Assembly (NCBI RefSeq): GCF_014897585.1
Contig: NZ_JABUXW010000018.1
Span: 1 to 64,000 of the forward strand
Length of the DNA: 64,000 nt
From: Brachybacterium tyrofermentans
Lineage (GTDB): Bacteria > Actinomycetota > Actinomycetes > Actinomycetales > Dermabacteraceae
Direction: 5' to 3'
The notes under the pieces: model-generated
What the model saw: the letters and a program-made list of their open reading frames with translations, nothing else
Database searches by the model: none
What the model was told of the DNA's origin: nothing
Part shown: positions 1 through 9,484 of the stretch, piece after piece
Numbering within the stretch: the first letter of the stretch is position 1
How the letters are laid out: every line of letters begins with the position of its first letter
Position numbers and translations under genes: made by a program

Positions 1-1
1 C

Positions 2-2626
2 AGTAGCACCCTCATCGTAAGAGGGCCCACTGTCCGAAAACCACGCGGCACCTCAGACCGCCTCGTCAACGAGTACGTGGCCAAGCATGGGCGGCAGCCG
101 TCGCCGAAGTTGTTGTGGCAGTTCCGGCAGCAGGCCACGTTGGAGACGCGGCCTCCGAAGCAGCACCACTCCCTCAGCGACCTCACCACCGCGTGGCGGG
201 AACGCGCCACCGAGGTTCTCGGGGAGGACGCTCCGACGTGGGCCACAACGCTCCTGGCCGGGAGTGCTGGGGAGCCATTGCTGCGCGCGGACGACATCCC
301 CCTCGGCGATCTTGATCAGGTTGCTGAGGTTGTGGTGGCGCGGGTGGGTGACCGGCGGGCGACGTGGAAGCGATGGAATCTTCATGCGGAGGCTGTCCGG
401 CAGACGATGGGGCTCCGGTTCGCGTCCGCGACTGACCGCGACCACATCACCGAACAGATCGTCGACACTGCAGAACGCGTCTCGCTGCAGTTGACTCCGC
501 CGGAGCTCGCGTCGAGCCCGCCGACGTTCCGCCGCCCGGCTGGGGCGAGCGTGTTCCGCCCGAAGGCCGCAACGGTGTTCTCGTCTGAACTGGTGCTCGC
601 GGCAGAGGATCGTCTCCTGGCCGCGTCGAACGACAGGAGCGCACCGACCGTGCCGCTCGCGTGGGTCGAGCAGGCGGCACGGACGAGGAACCGAGACGGG
701 CATGTGTTGTCACCGGATCAGGAGCGGGCGATCGCGAAGATCGGCGTCTCCGCCCGCACCCTCGACGTTCTTGTCGGTCCTGCGGGGACGGGGAAGACGA
801 CGACGATGTCGGCGTTGCGGCGGTCATGGGAGAAACGCCACGGCACCGGTTCCGTGATCGGCCTCGCGCCATCCGCGGCGGCAGCGGATGTTCTCGCCGG
901 GGATTTGGGGATCTCGACGGAGAACACGGCGAAGTGGCTCCACGAACACCGCAACGGCAACTGGAACCTCACACCCGGCCAGCTCGTCATCATTGACGAA
1001 GCCTCTCTCGCCGGGACTCTCGCACTCGACACCATCACCACCCACGCTGCCCAGGCCGGTGCGAAGGTGCTCCTCGTGGGTGACTGGGCGCAGCTCGCCG
1101 CGGTGGATGCGGGTGGGGCGTTCGGGATGCTCGTCCGCGACCGGGACGATGCCCCTGAGCTCACCGACGTGAGGCGGTTCCGTAACGAGTGGGAGAAACA
1201 CGCCTCCCTCGGCCTGCGCATCGGCGATACCGACGTCATCGACACCTACCTCGACCACGACCGCGTCACCCCAGGCGGCTACGAGGACATCCTCGAACAG
1301 GCGTACCAGGCGTGGCGTGCTGACCTGGCTGCGGGGAAAGAGTCGGTGTTGATCGCGGAGACCCTCGACGCCGTCTCCGAGCTCAACACCCGCGCCCGCA
1401 CCGACCGGATCCTCGCAGGCGATGTCGCCCTCGACGGCGTGCGGCTCAATGACGGGAACGAGGCATCCCGCGGCGACCTGATCATCACAAGGCAGAACGA
1501 CCGGCGACTCGCACTTGGGCGGGGGTGGGTGAAGAACGGCGACCGGTGGACCGTCACCCAAGCGAACGATGACGGATCCCTCACCGTCCGCCGAGCCCAC
1601 TCGAGGTGGCGCACCACAATCACCCTTCCCGCCGCGTACGTCACCGAGCACGTCGAACTTGGGTACGCGATCACCGCTCACCGGGCCCAGGGAGCCACCG
1701 TCGATACCGCGCACGCGATCGTCCACTCACCCGAAATGACCCGGGAATCCCTCTATGTCGCCATGACCCGAGGACGGGAGTCCAACCGGGCCTATATCGC
1801 GACCGACGAGCACCACCTTGAGGAGCACCAGCACCGGGACGACCTGCAGATGACCGCCCGGAGCATCCTCTACGGCATCCTCCAGCATGTCGGTGCCGAA
1901 CAGTCCGCCCACGAGACCATCACCGCGGAGCAAGACGTGTGGGGGTCGCTGGCCCAGTTGGCGGCCGAGTACGACACCATCGCCCAAGAAGCGCAGCAGG
2001 ACCGGTGGGTCACGCTCCTCGAACACGGCGACCTCACCCCACAGGCGATCGACGAGCTGGTGGAGACGGAGTCGTTCGGGATCCTCACCACCGAACTCCG
2101 CCGCCTCGAAGCCGATGGCCACAACATCGACGACCTCCTCCCACGCATCACGCGCGCCGGAGGCCTGGACGGGGTGGAGGATCTCGGGTCGTTGCTGCGC
2201 TACCGGGTCCAGAAGGTCGCGGCCACCTACCAGCCTTCGGCTCGTCGGGTGTCGCTGATCGCTGGCCTCGTCCCGCGTGCGGCGGGCATCACCGACCCTG
2301 TCATGCGGCACGCGCTCCAGGAGCGGGAGCAGCTGATGCAGCAACGCCTCGACACCCTCACCACCACGGCCGTTGAACGACTTGAGCCGTGGATGAGAGC
2401 CCTCGACGGTATCGACCCCGAAGCGAGATTGGCGGCGGTGCGGGTGGTGGTTGCGTATCGGGACCGGTGGGGCATCACCTCCACCAGCCCCCTCGGACCC
2501 GTCCCCGACGATGACGCGCAGCGTGTCGACTACGAACGCGCCCGCGGGCTCCTCATGAGCCACCAGCCAGCCCCGCAGGACACGGCACCCGAGGCTCAGG
2601 AGCGGCGCACCGGCCGCACCCTGTGA
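2..2626 (+). CDS. MobF/TrwC-type relaxase-helicase, carboxy-terminal part (5' end off the window)
   Basis: The reading frame has no stop back to base 2, so the GTG at 77 is only the first in-frame start in the window and the true start lies to the left. What is visible is the RecD-like superfamily 1 helicase part of a TrwC/TraA relaxase, which nicks and unwinds plasmid DNA for conjugation. Seen: Walker A GPAGTGKTT near 773-799, Walker B IIDEAS near 990-1007, GDWAQL near 1079-1096, TAHRAQGAT near 1673-1699 and YVAMTRGR near 1753-1776. The amino-terminal HUH relaxase domain with its tyrosines is not in view. The tail after about 1900 is a charged region of unknown role. A stand-alone RecD2-like helicase is the main alternative. 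Confidence 0.8.
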   Translation, partial: SSTLIVRGPTVRKPRGTSDRLVNEYVAKHGRQPSPKLLWQFRQQATLETRPPKQHHSLSDLTTAWRERATEVLGEDAPTWATTLLAGSAGEPLLRADDIPLGDLDQVAEVVVARVGDRRATWKRWNLHAEAVRQTMGLRFASATDRDHITEQIVDTAERVSLQLTPPELASSPPTFRRPAGASVFRPKAATVFSSELVLAAEDRLLAASNDRSAPTVPLAWVEQAARTRNRDGHVLSPDQERAIAKIGVSARTLDVLVGPAGTGKTTTMSALRRSWEKRHGTGSVIGLAPSAAAADVLAGDLGISTENTAKWLHEHRNGNWNLTPGQLVIIDEASLAGTLALDTITTHAAQAGAKVLLVGDWAQLAAVDAGGAFGMLVRDRDDAPELTDVRRFRNEWEKHASLGLRIGDTDVIDTYLDHDRVTPGGYEDILEQAYQAWRADLAAGKESVLIAETLDAVSELNTRARTDRILAGDVALDGVRLNDGNEASRGDLIITRQNDRRLALGRGWVKNGDRWTVTQANDDGSLTVRRAHSRWRTTITLPAAYVTEHVELGYAITAHRAQGATVDTAHAIVHSPEMTRESLYVAMTRGRESNRAYIATDEHHLEEHQHRDDLQMTARSILYGILQHVGAEQSAHETITAEQDVWGSLAQLAAEYDTIAQEAQQDRWVTLLEHGDLTPQAIDELVETESFGILTTELRRLEADGHNIDDLLPRITRAGGLDGVEDLGSLLRYRVQKVAATYQPSARRVSLIAGLVPRAAGITDPVMRHALQEREQLMQQRLDTLTTTAVERLEPWMRALDGIDPEARLAAVRVVVAYRDRWGITSTSPLGPVPDDDAQRVDYERARGLLMSHQPAPQDTAPEAQERRTGRTL

Positions 2627-2829
2627 GCGCCACGGACCGTCCGGGGAAGGATTGCTCTTCCTATGTCACAGGGGCGCCGGTATTCTGATGGTGGCAGGAG
2701 CAACCACACGCCGAGCCCCGGGACATCGTTCAGGGGTGACGCAGACCGTTCGAGCAGCGTCTCGGGCACTCAACCACTCAGGACCAGCCACACCGCGATA
2801 GTCCTGCGTGCGAAAGTGAGGCCCACACC

Positions 2830-3180
2830 ATGCTCCTGAACCGGCTCTGGAACGCCAGCATCCACACCCGCATCTTCCTGCGCCGATGGATGCCCACCAA
2901 CATCCTCCTCGACCGACTCCGCACCCGGCGTGGCCTCAAATGGGGCGTGCCAGCGATGCTCCTCGGCGTCGTCTACCTCCTCATCGCCGCCACCTGCACC
3001 GGACTCATCGACCAGGGCTGGAGCGAATGGCTCTACCTGGCCTTCATCTGGGCACTGTGGAACGGCCTGAAGTTCCTCCTCTTCGGCCCGTGGAGCCTCA
3101 TCCTGCTGATCCGTGTGCGGACGCAAGAGGCACGCATCCGCAGACGAAACCGAATGCCCTCAGCGCGCGCAGCGCTGTAG
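2830..3180 (+). CDS. Small membrane protein of mobile-element type
   Basis: A 116-residue protein with a basic amino terminus, two hydrophobic segments (about residues 40-58 and 68-90, the second rich in Trp and Leu) and a strongly basic tail. The charge pattern suggests both ends are cytosolic. Proteins of this look accompany relaxase genes on actinobacterial plasmids and are often given uninformative names; I do not know its function. It lies about 200 bp after the relaxase gene on the same strand. The intervening bases 2627-2829 hold only a doubtful 37-codon frame (2688-2801). The ribosome site is weak (GTGAGG, 10 bases upstream). Confidence 0.6.
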   Translation: MLLNRLWNASIHTRIFLRRWMPTNILLDRLRTRRGLKWGVPAMLLGVVYLLIAATCTGLIDQGWSEWLYLAFIWALWNGLKFLLFGPWSLILLIRVRTQEARIRRRNRMPSARAAL

Positions 3181-3330
3181 CAGTGACGTTCGCACAGCCC
3201 GTAACAGCCCGCCTCCTCCAAGGAACTGACCGACGTGGTTCTCGATCAGCGCTCGCTCAGAGGGGCCGAACTCTGTGCGTTCAACGAACAACCCCTATCG
3301 CATCCCGCGTTGTCCGGCAGCCGACTCACG

Positions 3331-3747
3331 CTACCTCGCCCTCGGGACGGGCCCGCCGGTGGCCTCGCACATGCCGACAGCGCAGCCTGCTCGGGCAAAG
3401 ACGGAACTGGAGACATGGTCGGTCGCAGAAACCATGACATCGCGGTGCTTCAGTTCGGCGAGCAGCGCACCCATGCGACAAGCGTCACGGCCCAGCCGGT
3501 ACAGGTGATCGACGACGATCGTGTCACCCGCACGAACCACACCCAGTAGCGTTTCGAGTTGCGTCTGCCCGTCCATGTTCAGGCCGCTCACGACGAGATC
3601 CGTAAAGATCGCTTCCTCCCGCACGCCCGCCTCACGCAGGGCGCGATGCTGTGGCTCCACGTCGACATCCGGCCGGTTAGTGCGGGCATAGCCATACATC
3701 GATCCGGCCCTATCGCTGAGAGTGGCCCTCTGCGCTAGATCTGACAT
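3331..3747 (-). pseudogene. Truncated serine-recombinase (resolvase) catalytic domain lacking the serine
   Basis: A 138-residue frame begins at an ATG with a strong AAGGAG site and matches the fold of the resolvase/invertase catalytic domain: YGYART at the start, then GVREEAIFTDLVVSG, DTIVVDHLYRLGRD and a final ALLAELKHRDVMV. In active family members the start reads Y-x-R-V-S-T, with Ser as nucleophile; here the same place reads ARTN, so the serine is replaced by Asn. After the DHLYRLGRD region the protein diverges and ends about 30 residues later, without the long helix and DNA-binding domain. It is therefore most likely an inactive remnant, although a non-catalytic regulator cannot be excluded. 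It follows the double-HTH gene by 29 bp. Confidence 0.65.
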
Positions 3748-3776
3748 CGTCGTCTCCTTACCCCTTCTGTCGGTTC

Positions 3777-4172
3777 TCATTTCGCTGGTCGCCCTCCCCG
3801 CCGAACGTTCGGCCGAAGCTCCACCCCGGCTCCTTTCAGCGCCCGCCACACCATCGAATGACCCACCCCCAGCTCGGCAGCGACCTCACGTATCGTCTTC
3901 CCAGACAGGTACGCCCCGACGGCCTGCGAAACCTGCTCCTCGTCCAAGCCCTGTCGTCGGATCCGCACACCTGCCTCGGAGAACAGACGACTCACGGTCT
4001 GCTTGCCCAACCGGCGTGCGGTAGCGATCGAGATGAGGGACTCCCCGGCTTCGTAGGAGGCGATCATCTCCTGCAGCACCTCAGGAGCGACCGGGGTTCC
4101 AGCCGTCTCAATCGGCGTCACCACCGGCCCACGAACATCACTTCGAGGCGCAGCTAGACTGGAAACCGACAC
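3777..4172 (-). CDS. Protein with two resolvase-like helix-turn-helix units
   Basis: From a GTG at 4172 this gives 131 residues. Longer frames reach back to 4394 but run antisense through the phosphatase gene, so I reject them; the ribosome site before the GTG is poor and the start is uncertain. The carboxy half has two similar units of about 40 residues, with cores ISIATARRLGKQTVSRLF and REVAAELGVGHSMVWRAL, each predicted as helix-turn-helix, and it ends in a basic tail (GGRPAK). Such units normally follow the catalytic domain in resolvases; here the DNA-binding part is encoded upstream of, and separately from, the degenerate catalytic part. Confidence 0.55.
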   Translation of the reverse strand: MSVSSLAAPRSDVRGPVVTPIETAGTPVAPEVLQEMIASYEAGESLISIATARRLGKQTVSRLFSEAGVRIRRQGLDEEQVSQAVGAYLSGKTIREVAAELGVGHSMVWRALKGAGVELRPNVRRGGRPAK

Positions 4173-4283
4173 GCCCTGACCGTCAGAAGATCCGCGTGAA
4201 ATCAACGATTTCAAGATGACGAACGAGGATACAGTTTTCTCCCGGTTGGGGCACGCACCATCCCCGTATCGAGGAGACGCTTC

Positions 4284-4967
4284 ATGACGCTGTTCGGACT
4301 CGTCCGCCATGGGCAGACGGACTACAACCTGCAGAACCGCTTCCAGGGGTCCTCGGACATCCCGCTGAACGACACCGGGATCGCCCAGGCGCACGCCGCC
4401 TTCGACCAGCTCCCGCCCGTGGACTGGGACGTGATCGTCACCTCACCCCTGCAGCGTGCCGAGCAGACGGGCCGGATCATCGGCGAGGACCACGGCATCC
4501 CCTTCGGCGGCACCGATCCGCGGTTCGTGGAGATCGACTGGGGCTTCGCCGAGGGCAAGCCGGTCGACGAGATGCAGGAGGCCTACCCGGATCGCTCCTT
4601 CCCGGGACGGGAGGACCACCAGGCCGTCGCCGACCGCGGCTATGACGGACTCGAGGCGCTCGAGGAGCGCTACCCGGGCAAGAAGGTCCTGGTCGTCGCT
4701 CATGGCACCCTGATCCGCTTCATCCTGTCGGGGATCATCGAGCAGCCCCTGCCCTCGATCCCGAACGCCACCCTGTCGCTCGTGGAGCTCGAGGGCACGA
4801 CCTGGCGGGTGCGGATGATCGCCGGCGAGGAGGTCGACCACGCCGTGAAGGTCGCCAGTCGCGAACAGAACCCGCGCTTCCACGTCGAGAAGGGCCAGCT
4901 CGCCCCCGCGCTGGCCGCGGCGGCCGCCGCCGACAGGGACGACCACTCCGCGGAGGCGACCCGATGA
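4284..4967 (+). CDS. Histidine phosphatase family protein (phosphoglycerate mutase-like)
   Basis: A 227-residue cytosolic enzyme of the histidine phosphatase superfamily. The RHG signature with the phospho-acceptor histidine is at residues 8-10 (VRHGQTDYN), followed by TSPLQRAEQTGRII, the acidic residue in DWGFAEGK and the second catalytic histidine in VVAHGTL near residue 140. The tail is Ala-rich. Substrates in this family range from phosphoglycerate to small metabolites and proteins, so the substrate is not assigned. The ATG has GAGGAG 8 bases upstream. It overlaps the next gene by four bases (ATGA), so the two are probably translated together. Confidence 0.85.
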   Translation: MTLFGLVRHGQTDYNLQNRFQGSSDIPLNDTGIAQAHAAFDQLPPVDWDVIVTSPLQRAEQTGRIIGEDHGIPFGGTDPRFVEIDWGFAEGKPVDEMQEAYPDRSFPGREDHQAVADRGYDGLEALEERYPGKKVLVVAHGTLIRFILSGIIEQPLPSIPNATLSLVELEGTTWRVRMIAGEEVDHAVKVASREQNPRFHVEKGQLAPALAAAAAADRDDHSAEATR

Positions 4968-5506
4968 GCCCCCGCACGGCTGTGGACACCGAGGGCGCCT
5001 GGTTCGAGCCCGAGCACATCGCGCAGCTCCGCCGCCATCTGCCCATCTCCTACCTGGACCTCGTGCCCGTGCGCACCGACGTGGACGGCTCCGTGGTCGA
5101 GGTGGGCCTGCTGCTGCGCGCCTCCGGCAGCGGCCAGATCGTGCGGGCAATCGTCTCCGGCCGGATCATGATCCACGAGACGATCCGCGAAGCGATCTCC
5201 CGCCACATCGACAAGGATCTGGGACCGATGGCGATGCCCCGCATCCCGGTCTCCCCCGTGCCCTTCACCGTCGCCGAGTACTTCCCGACCCCGGGGATCT
5301 CGCCCTTCCACGACGCCCGCCAGCATGCGATCTCGATGGCCTATGTGGTGCCGATCGACGGTGAGACCGCCCCGCAGGAGGACGCCCTGGAGCTGACCTG
5401 GTTCGGGATCGACGAGCTGCTCGCGGAGTCCTCCCCGCTGGACGAGATGAGCGGCGGTCACGACCTCATCGTGCGCCGGGCACTCGCCCACGTCGGCGCC
5501 GCCTGA
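4964..5506 (+). CDS. NUDIX-like protein (DUF4916 type)
   Basis: A 180-residue protein that resembles the NUDIX-fold family named DUF4916 in actinobacteria: a central beta-rich domain (LDLVPVRTDVDGSVVEVGLL), a helix where the NUDIX box would be (HETIREAISRHIDKDLG) and a late WFGIDELL segment typical of NUDIX proteins. The classical GX5EX7REUXEEXGU box is not preserved, so hydrolysis cannot be assumed. It starts inside the stop of the histidine phosphatase gene (ATGA), suggesting a shared role in nucleotide or metabolite handling. A strong hairpin follows at 5568-5607. Confidence 0.65.
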   Translation: MSPRTAVDTEGAWFEPEHIAQLRRHLPISYLDLVPVRTDVDGSVVEVGLLLRASGSGQIVRAIVSGRIMIHETIREAISRHIDKDLGPMAMPRIPVSPVPFTVAEYFPTPGISPFHDARQHAISMAYVVPIDGETAPQEDALELTWFGIDELLAESSPLDEMSGGHDLIVRRALAHVGAA

Positions 5507-5567
5507 CAGATTCGCCGACGGGCACGGGACGCCCGACGTTCCGCACCCGACGCCCGACACCACCACG

Positions 5568-5607
5568 ACGCGGCGCCCCTGATCCGCTCGGATCAGGGGC
5601 GCCGCGT
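5568..5607. terminator. Bidirectional intrinsic terminator
   Basis: A perfect 18-bp stem (5568-5585 with 5590-5607) around a 4-base loop lies between the end of the NUDIX-like gene and the end of rdgB, which converge here. It has no long T run on either side, as is common in high-GC bacteria. Placement and stem length make termination of both convergent transcripts likely. Confidence 0.85.
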
Positions 5608-5656
5608 GTACCGGCCAGGGTTCAGCTCGACGCATCTCGGAGCAGCGGGGCCCGGA

Positions 5657-6325
5657 TCAGTCGAGCAGCGGAGCCACGTGCTTCGCGATCGCACGGAACG
5701 CGGTTCCGCGGTGGGAGATGGCGTCCTTCTCCTCGGGGCTGAGCTCCGCGGCGGTCCGCGCCTGGCCGTCGGGCCGGAACAGCGGGTCGTAGCCGAAGCC
5801 GCCCTCGCCGTGCCGCTCCCGCAGCAGGTGCCCCGTCATCTCGCCGCGCTCGACCACCTCGGTGCCGTCCGGGGCCACCAGCGCCGCCGCACACACGAAG
5901 CGCGCGGCGCGGTGCGCATCGGGCACATCGGAGAGCTGGGCGAGCAGCAGGTCGTTGTTCGCCTCGTCGTCCCCGTGAGCTCCGCTCCAGCGCGCCGAGA
6001 AGATGCCCGGCGAGCCGCCGAGGACGTCGACCGCGAGACCGGAGTCGTCGGCGACGGCGAGCAGCCCGGTCGCCGCGGCCGCTGAGTGGGCCTTCAGCAG
6101 GGCGTTGCCCTCGAAGGTGACCGCGTCCTCGACCACGTCGGGCAGCTCGATGCCCGCCGAGGAGACGATCGATTCCGCCGCGAGCCCCGGCACGGCGGCG
6201 GTCATGATGCGCTGGAGCTCGTGGAGCTTCTTGAGGTTGTGGGAGGCCAGGATGATCCGGGCCCCCGCCGAGACGCTCGTGGTCCCCTCGTGCATCGCAG
6301 CAGGGTTCGACGCTGCTGCGCTCAT
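5657..6325 (-). CDS. rdgB: XTP/dITP diphosphatase (non-canonical purine NTP pyrophosphatase)
   Basis: This 222-residue enzyme hydrolyses XTP, dITP and ITP to monophosphates and keeps damaged purines out of nucleic acids. Family landmarks: SHNLKK at residues 28-33, the acidic pair in [29 protein letters not shown] and the carboxy-terminal SHRGTAF. About 20 extra residues precede the usual start. The ATG at 6325 overlaps the rph stop by four bases, the common rph-rdgB arrangement, so I use it although in-frame codons continue further upstream. An alternative ATG 10 residues later would also leave the domain whole. Confidence 0.93.
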   Translation of the reverse strand: MSAAASNPAAMHEGTTSVSAGARIILASHNLKKLHELQRIMTAAVPGLAAESIVSSAGIELPDVVEDAVTFEGNALLKAHSAAAATGLLAVADDSGLAVDVLGGSPGIFSARWSGAHGDDEANNDLLLAQLSDVPDAHRAARFVCAAALVAPDGTEVVERGEMTGHLLRERHGEGGFGYDPLFRPDGQARTAAELSPEEKDAISHRGTAFRAIAKHVAPLLD

Positions 6326-7080
6326 CGCTGCTGGGCGAGGACGTCGCGCTGGATCGCGGCGAGCTGCTCGCAGCCGCCGGTGGCGAGGTCCAGCAGGGCG
6401 CCGAGCTCGGTGCGGTCGAAGGGTGCGCCCTCCGCGGTGCCCTGCACCTCGACGAAGGAGCCCGAACCGGTCACGACCACGTTCATGTCGGTCTCGGCGT
6501 TCACGTCCTCGCGATACTCGAGGTCCAGCAGCGGGCGGCCCTCGACGATGCCCACGCTGATCGCGCTGACGGAGTCGGCGAGCACCTCGCGGGCGGCAGG
6601 GACGGCGGTGTGCTTCTTGCCCCAGGAGATCGCGTCGGCCAGCGCCACGTAGGCGCCGGTGATCGCGGCGGTGCGGGTGCCGCCGTCGGCCTGCAGCACG
6701 TCGCAGTCCAGCTGGATGGTGTTCTCGCCGAGGGCGTCCAGGTCGATGACCGCGCGCAGGGAGCGACCGATCAGGCGGGAGATCTCGTGGGTGCGGCCGC
6801 CGATCTTGCCCTTGACGCTCTCGCGGGCGCCGCGGGTGTTGGTGGCGCGCGGGAGCATCGCGTACTCGGCGGTGACCCAGCCGGAGCCGGAGCCCTTCTT
6901 CCAGCGCGGCACGCCCTCGGTGAAGCTGGCCGCGCACAGCACGCGGGTGCGGCCGAATTCGATCAGGGCGCTGCCCTCGGCATGGTCGAGCCAGTCGCGG
7001 GTGATGCGCACCTCGCGCAGCTGGTCAGGGGTGCGACCGTCGACGCGGTCGCCGGTCGGGGTGGGGTTCTGGGTGCTCAT
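6322..7080 (-). CDS. rph: Ribonuclease PH
   Basis: A 252-residue phosphorolytic 3'-to-5' exoribonuclease that trims tRNA and other RNA 3' ends. The RNase PH core is evident: [42 protein letters not shown], the phosphate and metal region [18 protein letters not shown], and an [19 protein letters not shown] segment late in the protein. Length matches the family. Upstream ribosome site GGAGAA 7 bases before the ATG. It is the upstream partner of rdgB and lies 86 bp after the MBL hydrolase gene in the leftward run. Confidence 0.95.
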   Translation of the reverse strand: MSTQNPTPTGDRVDGRTPDQLREVRITRDWLDHAEGSALIEFGRTRVLCAASFTEGVPRWKKGSGSGWVTAEYAMLPRATNTRGARESVKGKIGGRTHEISRLIGRSLRAVIDLDALGENTIQLDCDVLQADGGTRTAAITGAYVALADAISWGKKHTAVPAAREVLADSVSAISVGIVEGRPLLDLEYREDVNAETDMNVVVTGSGSFVEVQGTAEGAPFDRTELGALLDLATGGCEQLAAIQRDVLAQQR

Positions 7081-7166
7081 GGAGCAGGTTCTCCTCGGTG
7101 TCGCTCAGGCGTACTGATCGAGGATAGCCGCCGGGCACCGGGCCCTCAGAACCCGGAACGCCGAAC

Positions 7167-7964
7167 TCAGGCGGTGGCGTCGGTCCTGGTGGTGTCGTAG
7201 ACCGCCTGGGGCACGGCGAGCTCGAGCGGGCCCGAGTAGACGCTGCGCGCCTCGGCGAGCGGCACCGCGGGGTCCGTCCACGCGGCGATGTGGGTGAGCA
7301 CCACGCGCCCGGCGTTCGCGGTCACCGCGGCCTGCCCGGCGCGCAGGCCCGTCAGGTGCACGCCGGAGAAGCGGTCGTCGCGGCCCTCGATGTAGCCGGC
7401 CTCACAGAGGAACAGGTCCGCGCCGGCCGCCAGCTCGTCGAGCGCCTCGCAGGCATCGGTGTCACCGGAGTAGGCGAGCACGTCGCCGCCTGCGGTGATC
7501 CGGAACCCGTAGGCCTCCACGGGGTGCAGCACCTCGCGCACCTGGATGTCGAACGGCCCGATCGTGAACCGCTGGTGGTCCTCGAGCGCGTGGTTCTCGA
7601 ACGGGACGCAGTCCACGCCGTCCGGGATGTTCCCGGCGCGGCCCAGCACGGCGGCGATGCGGTCCGGGAGCGGCCGCGGCGCGTACAGGGGCAGCTGGGG
7701 CAGGTCGGTGCGCTCGTGGTACGCCCAGAAGACCTCGAGCCCGGTGACGTCGAGGTAGTGGTCGGGGTGCAGGTGCGAGATGATCACGGCGTCGAGGTCC
7801 GCAGGATCGATGACGGACTGCAGCGGTCCGAAAGCGCCGGAGCCGAGGTCCATGAGCACGCGCCAGGTGCGTCCGTTCTCGTCCTCGTGCTCGAGGAGGT
7901 AGCTGGAGGCGGCGCTGTCCGGGCCGGCGAAGCTGCCGCTGCAGCCGATGACGTGGATCCTCAT
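7167..7964 (-). CDS. MBL-fold metallo-hydrolase (RNase Z/phosphodiesterase-like)
   Basis: A 265-residue metallo-beta-lactamase-fold enzyme. The metal motif HLHPDH is at residues 64-69; later metal ligands appear as SGDTDAC and VLTHIAAW. The sequence begins directly with the first beta strand ([11 protein letters not shown]), so it is cytosolic. Proteins of this type sit between murI and rph in many actinobacteria and resemble RNase Z or cyclic-nucleotide phosphodiesterases; the actual substrate is unknown. Its ATG overlaps the murI stop by four bases, indicating translational coupling. Confidence 0.85.
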   Translation of the reverse strand: MRIHVIGCSGSFAGPDSAASSYLLEHEDENGRTWRVLMDLGSGAFGPLQSVIDPADLDAVIISHLHPDHYLDVTGLEVFWAYHERTDLPQLPLYAPRPLPDRIAAVLGRAGNIPDGVDCVPFENHALEDHQRFTIGPFDIQVREVLHPVEAYGFRITAGGDVLAYSGDTDACEALDELAAGADLFLCEAGYIEGRDDRFSGVHLTGLRAGQAAVTANAGRVVLTHIAAWTDPAVPLAEARSVYSGPLELAVPQAVYDTTRTDATA

Positions 7965-8773
7965 GCCGTCACCACCGGCAGGCTCGTGGTCACATCGAGC
8001 ATCGGGCCGAGGAACCGGCGCGAGAGGCGCACGAAGGACTCGCTGCCCTCGCCCTCCGCAGTCTGTGCGAACACGTGGTGCGGACCCCGTTCCGAGACGC
8101 GCAGCAGGGACCCGCCGCGCAGCTGGCGATAGACGTCCAGGGCGGTCTCCTCGGCGGAGGAGACCAGCGTGACCTCCGGACCCATGACATAGCTGATCGC
8201 ACCGGCGAGCATCGGGTAGTGGGTGCAGCCGAGCACCAGGGTGTCCACCCCGGCCTCCTGCACCGGCGCCAGATACTCCTCGGCCACCTCGATGACCTCA
8301 TCGCCGGTGATCACCCCGTTCTCGACGAACTCGACGAAGCGCGGGCAGGCCTGGGTGAGAATCTGCAGATCGGGAGCCGCGGCGAAGGCATCCTCGTAGG
8401 CGCGGGAGGTGACGGTGCCCTCCGTGGCGATCACTCCCACCCGGCGGTTGCGGGTCGCGGCGACGGCACGGCGCACGGCCGGCTGGATGACCTCGACGAC
8501 GGGCACGTCATAGCGCTCACGGGCGTCGCGCAGCACGGCGGCCGAGGCGGTGTTGCAGGCGATCACGAGCATCTTCACACCGTGGTCGACCAGGTTGTCC
8601 ATGATGTCGAGCGTCAGGGAGCGCACGTCGGCGATCGATCGCGGCCCGTAGGGTCCGTGCTCGGTGTCGCCGATGTAGACCAGCTCCTCCTGCGGCAGCT
8701 GGTCGAGGATGGCTCGGGCCACGGTCAGCCCGCCCACCCCGGAGTCGAAGATCCCGATCGGCGCGTTGTTCAT
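7961..8773 (-). CDS. murI: Glutamate racemase
   Basis: A 270-residue enzyme that converts L- to D-glutamate for peptidoglycan. The two catalytic cysteines lie in VIACNTASA and LGCTHYPML; the amino-terminal signature [13 protein letters not shown] directly follows the chosen ATG at 8773. A longer in-frame start at 8839 would add 22 residues before that signature and is less likely. The ribosome site before 8773 is weak. The gene is downstream of DUF2017 and overlaps the MBL hydrolase gene, a conserved actinobacterial neighbourhood. Confidence 0.95.
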   Translation of the reverse strand: MNNAPIGIFDSGVGGLTVARAILDQLPQEELVYIGDTEHGPYGPRSIADVRSLTLDIMDNLVDHGVKMLVIACNTASAAVLRDARERYDVPVVEVIQPAVRRAVAATRNRRVGVIATEGTVTSRAYEDAFAAAPDLQILTQACPRFVEFVENGVITGDEVIEVAEEYLAPVQEAGVDTLVLGCTHYPMLAGAISYVMGPEVTLVSSAEETALDVYRQLRGGSLLRVSERGPHHVFAQTAEGEGSESFVRLSRRFLGPMLDVTTSLPVVTA

Positions 8774-8851
8774 CCCGGTAAGGCTAGTGTCGATTGCCGT
8801 TCGGGGCAGTGACTGCCCCCTCACTGGGTGCTGTTTCACAGTTCGCGGACA

Positions 8852-9484
8852 TCAGTCCAGCGCACGGAGCAGGCTCTCCTGGAGCCAGGACAGCAGCTCG
8901 TACACGGCGATCACGATGTCGGACCCGACCTGATCGCCCTCCGGCTCCGAGGCCTCCTCCACCCGCTCCCCGATCTGCTGGAGCATCCGCACGGTGTCGA
9001 AGTCCCCGTCGCGCTGCAGATCGAGACGGTCCGCGAGCACGATGCGCACGTCGTTCAGGGCGCGCAGGAGGGCGATCGCCTGGGCGTCGTCGAGCACGAT
9101 CTCGCTGTGGCTCGGGCCTGCTGAGTCGATGATCGCCATCACCTGGGCGAGATCGGCGAGCTTCCCGTCGGCGAGATCCTGCTGGCCCAGCCGCCGGAAC
9201 TCCCCGGCGAGCGTCGGGTCCTCGGAGGCTGCGGGGAACAGCCGCTTCACGGCGGAGTCCGCGGGCTCCCGGGCATCGCGGCCGGCGAACTCGGCCTCCA
9301 GGCGGCGCAGCGGATCGTCGCTCTCCGCCGCGCGCTGCAGAAAACCCGGATCGGCGTCGATCCCCAGGTCAGCCCGGATGAGATCCGCGGTCTCCTGGGC
9401 GACCTGCGCGATGATCGCCTTCTCCTCCCCGTCGAGCCGGCAGGCGAGGCTGCCATCGGGGCGGCGTCGGAATGCGTGCGCCAT
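8852..9484 (-). CDS. DUF2017 family protein
   Basis: A 210-residue acidic, largely helical protein of the DUF2017 family, which in actinobacteria is encoded directly after clpS. Its function is not known; the constant partnership suggests a link with ClpS-dependent proteolysis. Start ATG 9484 overlaps the clpS stop by one base; a longer frame to 9868 runs through clpS and is rejected. No membrane segment or signal peptide is visible. The gene order clpS-DUF2017-murI is kept here. Confidence 0.85.
   Translation of the reverse strand: MAHAFRRRPDGSLACRLDGEEKAIIAQVAQETADLIRADLGIDADPGFLQRAAESDDPLRRLEAEFAGRDAREPADSAVKRLFPAASEDPTLAGEFRRLGQQDLADGKLADLAQVMAIIDSAGPSHSEIVLDDAQAIALLRALNDVRIVLADRLDLQRDGDFDTVRMLQQIGERVEEASEPEGDQVGSDIVIAVYELLSWLQESLLRALD

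Larger units (their letters stand above)
1..4172. mobile_element. Remnant of a conjugative or integrative element, left edge open
   Basis: This stretch holds a relaxase-helicase cut by the window edge, a small membrane protein, a truncated serine-recombinase domain and a double helix-turn-helix protein. These are typical accessory genes of actinobacterial plasmids or integrated conjugative elements, and they stop abruptly where ordinary core genes begin at 4284. No inverted or direct terminal repeat was recognised, so the right boundary is an inference from gene content only. The truncated recombinase suggests the element is decayed. Confidence 0.45.

Noticed and set aside
3777-4394. Long 205-codon version of the double helix-turn-helix gene
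   Set aside because: The extra 74 codons lie antisense to the histidine phosphatase gene and its leader, and contain no recognisable domain.
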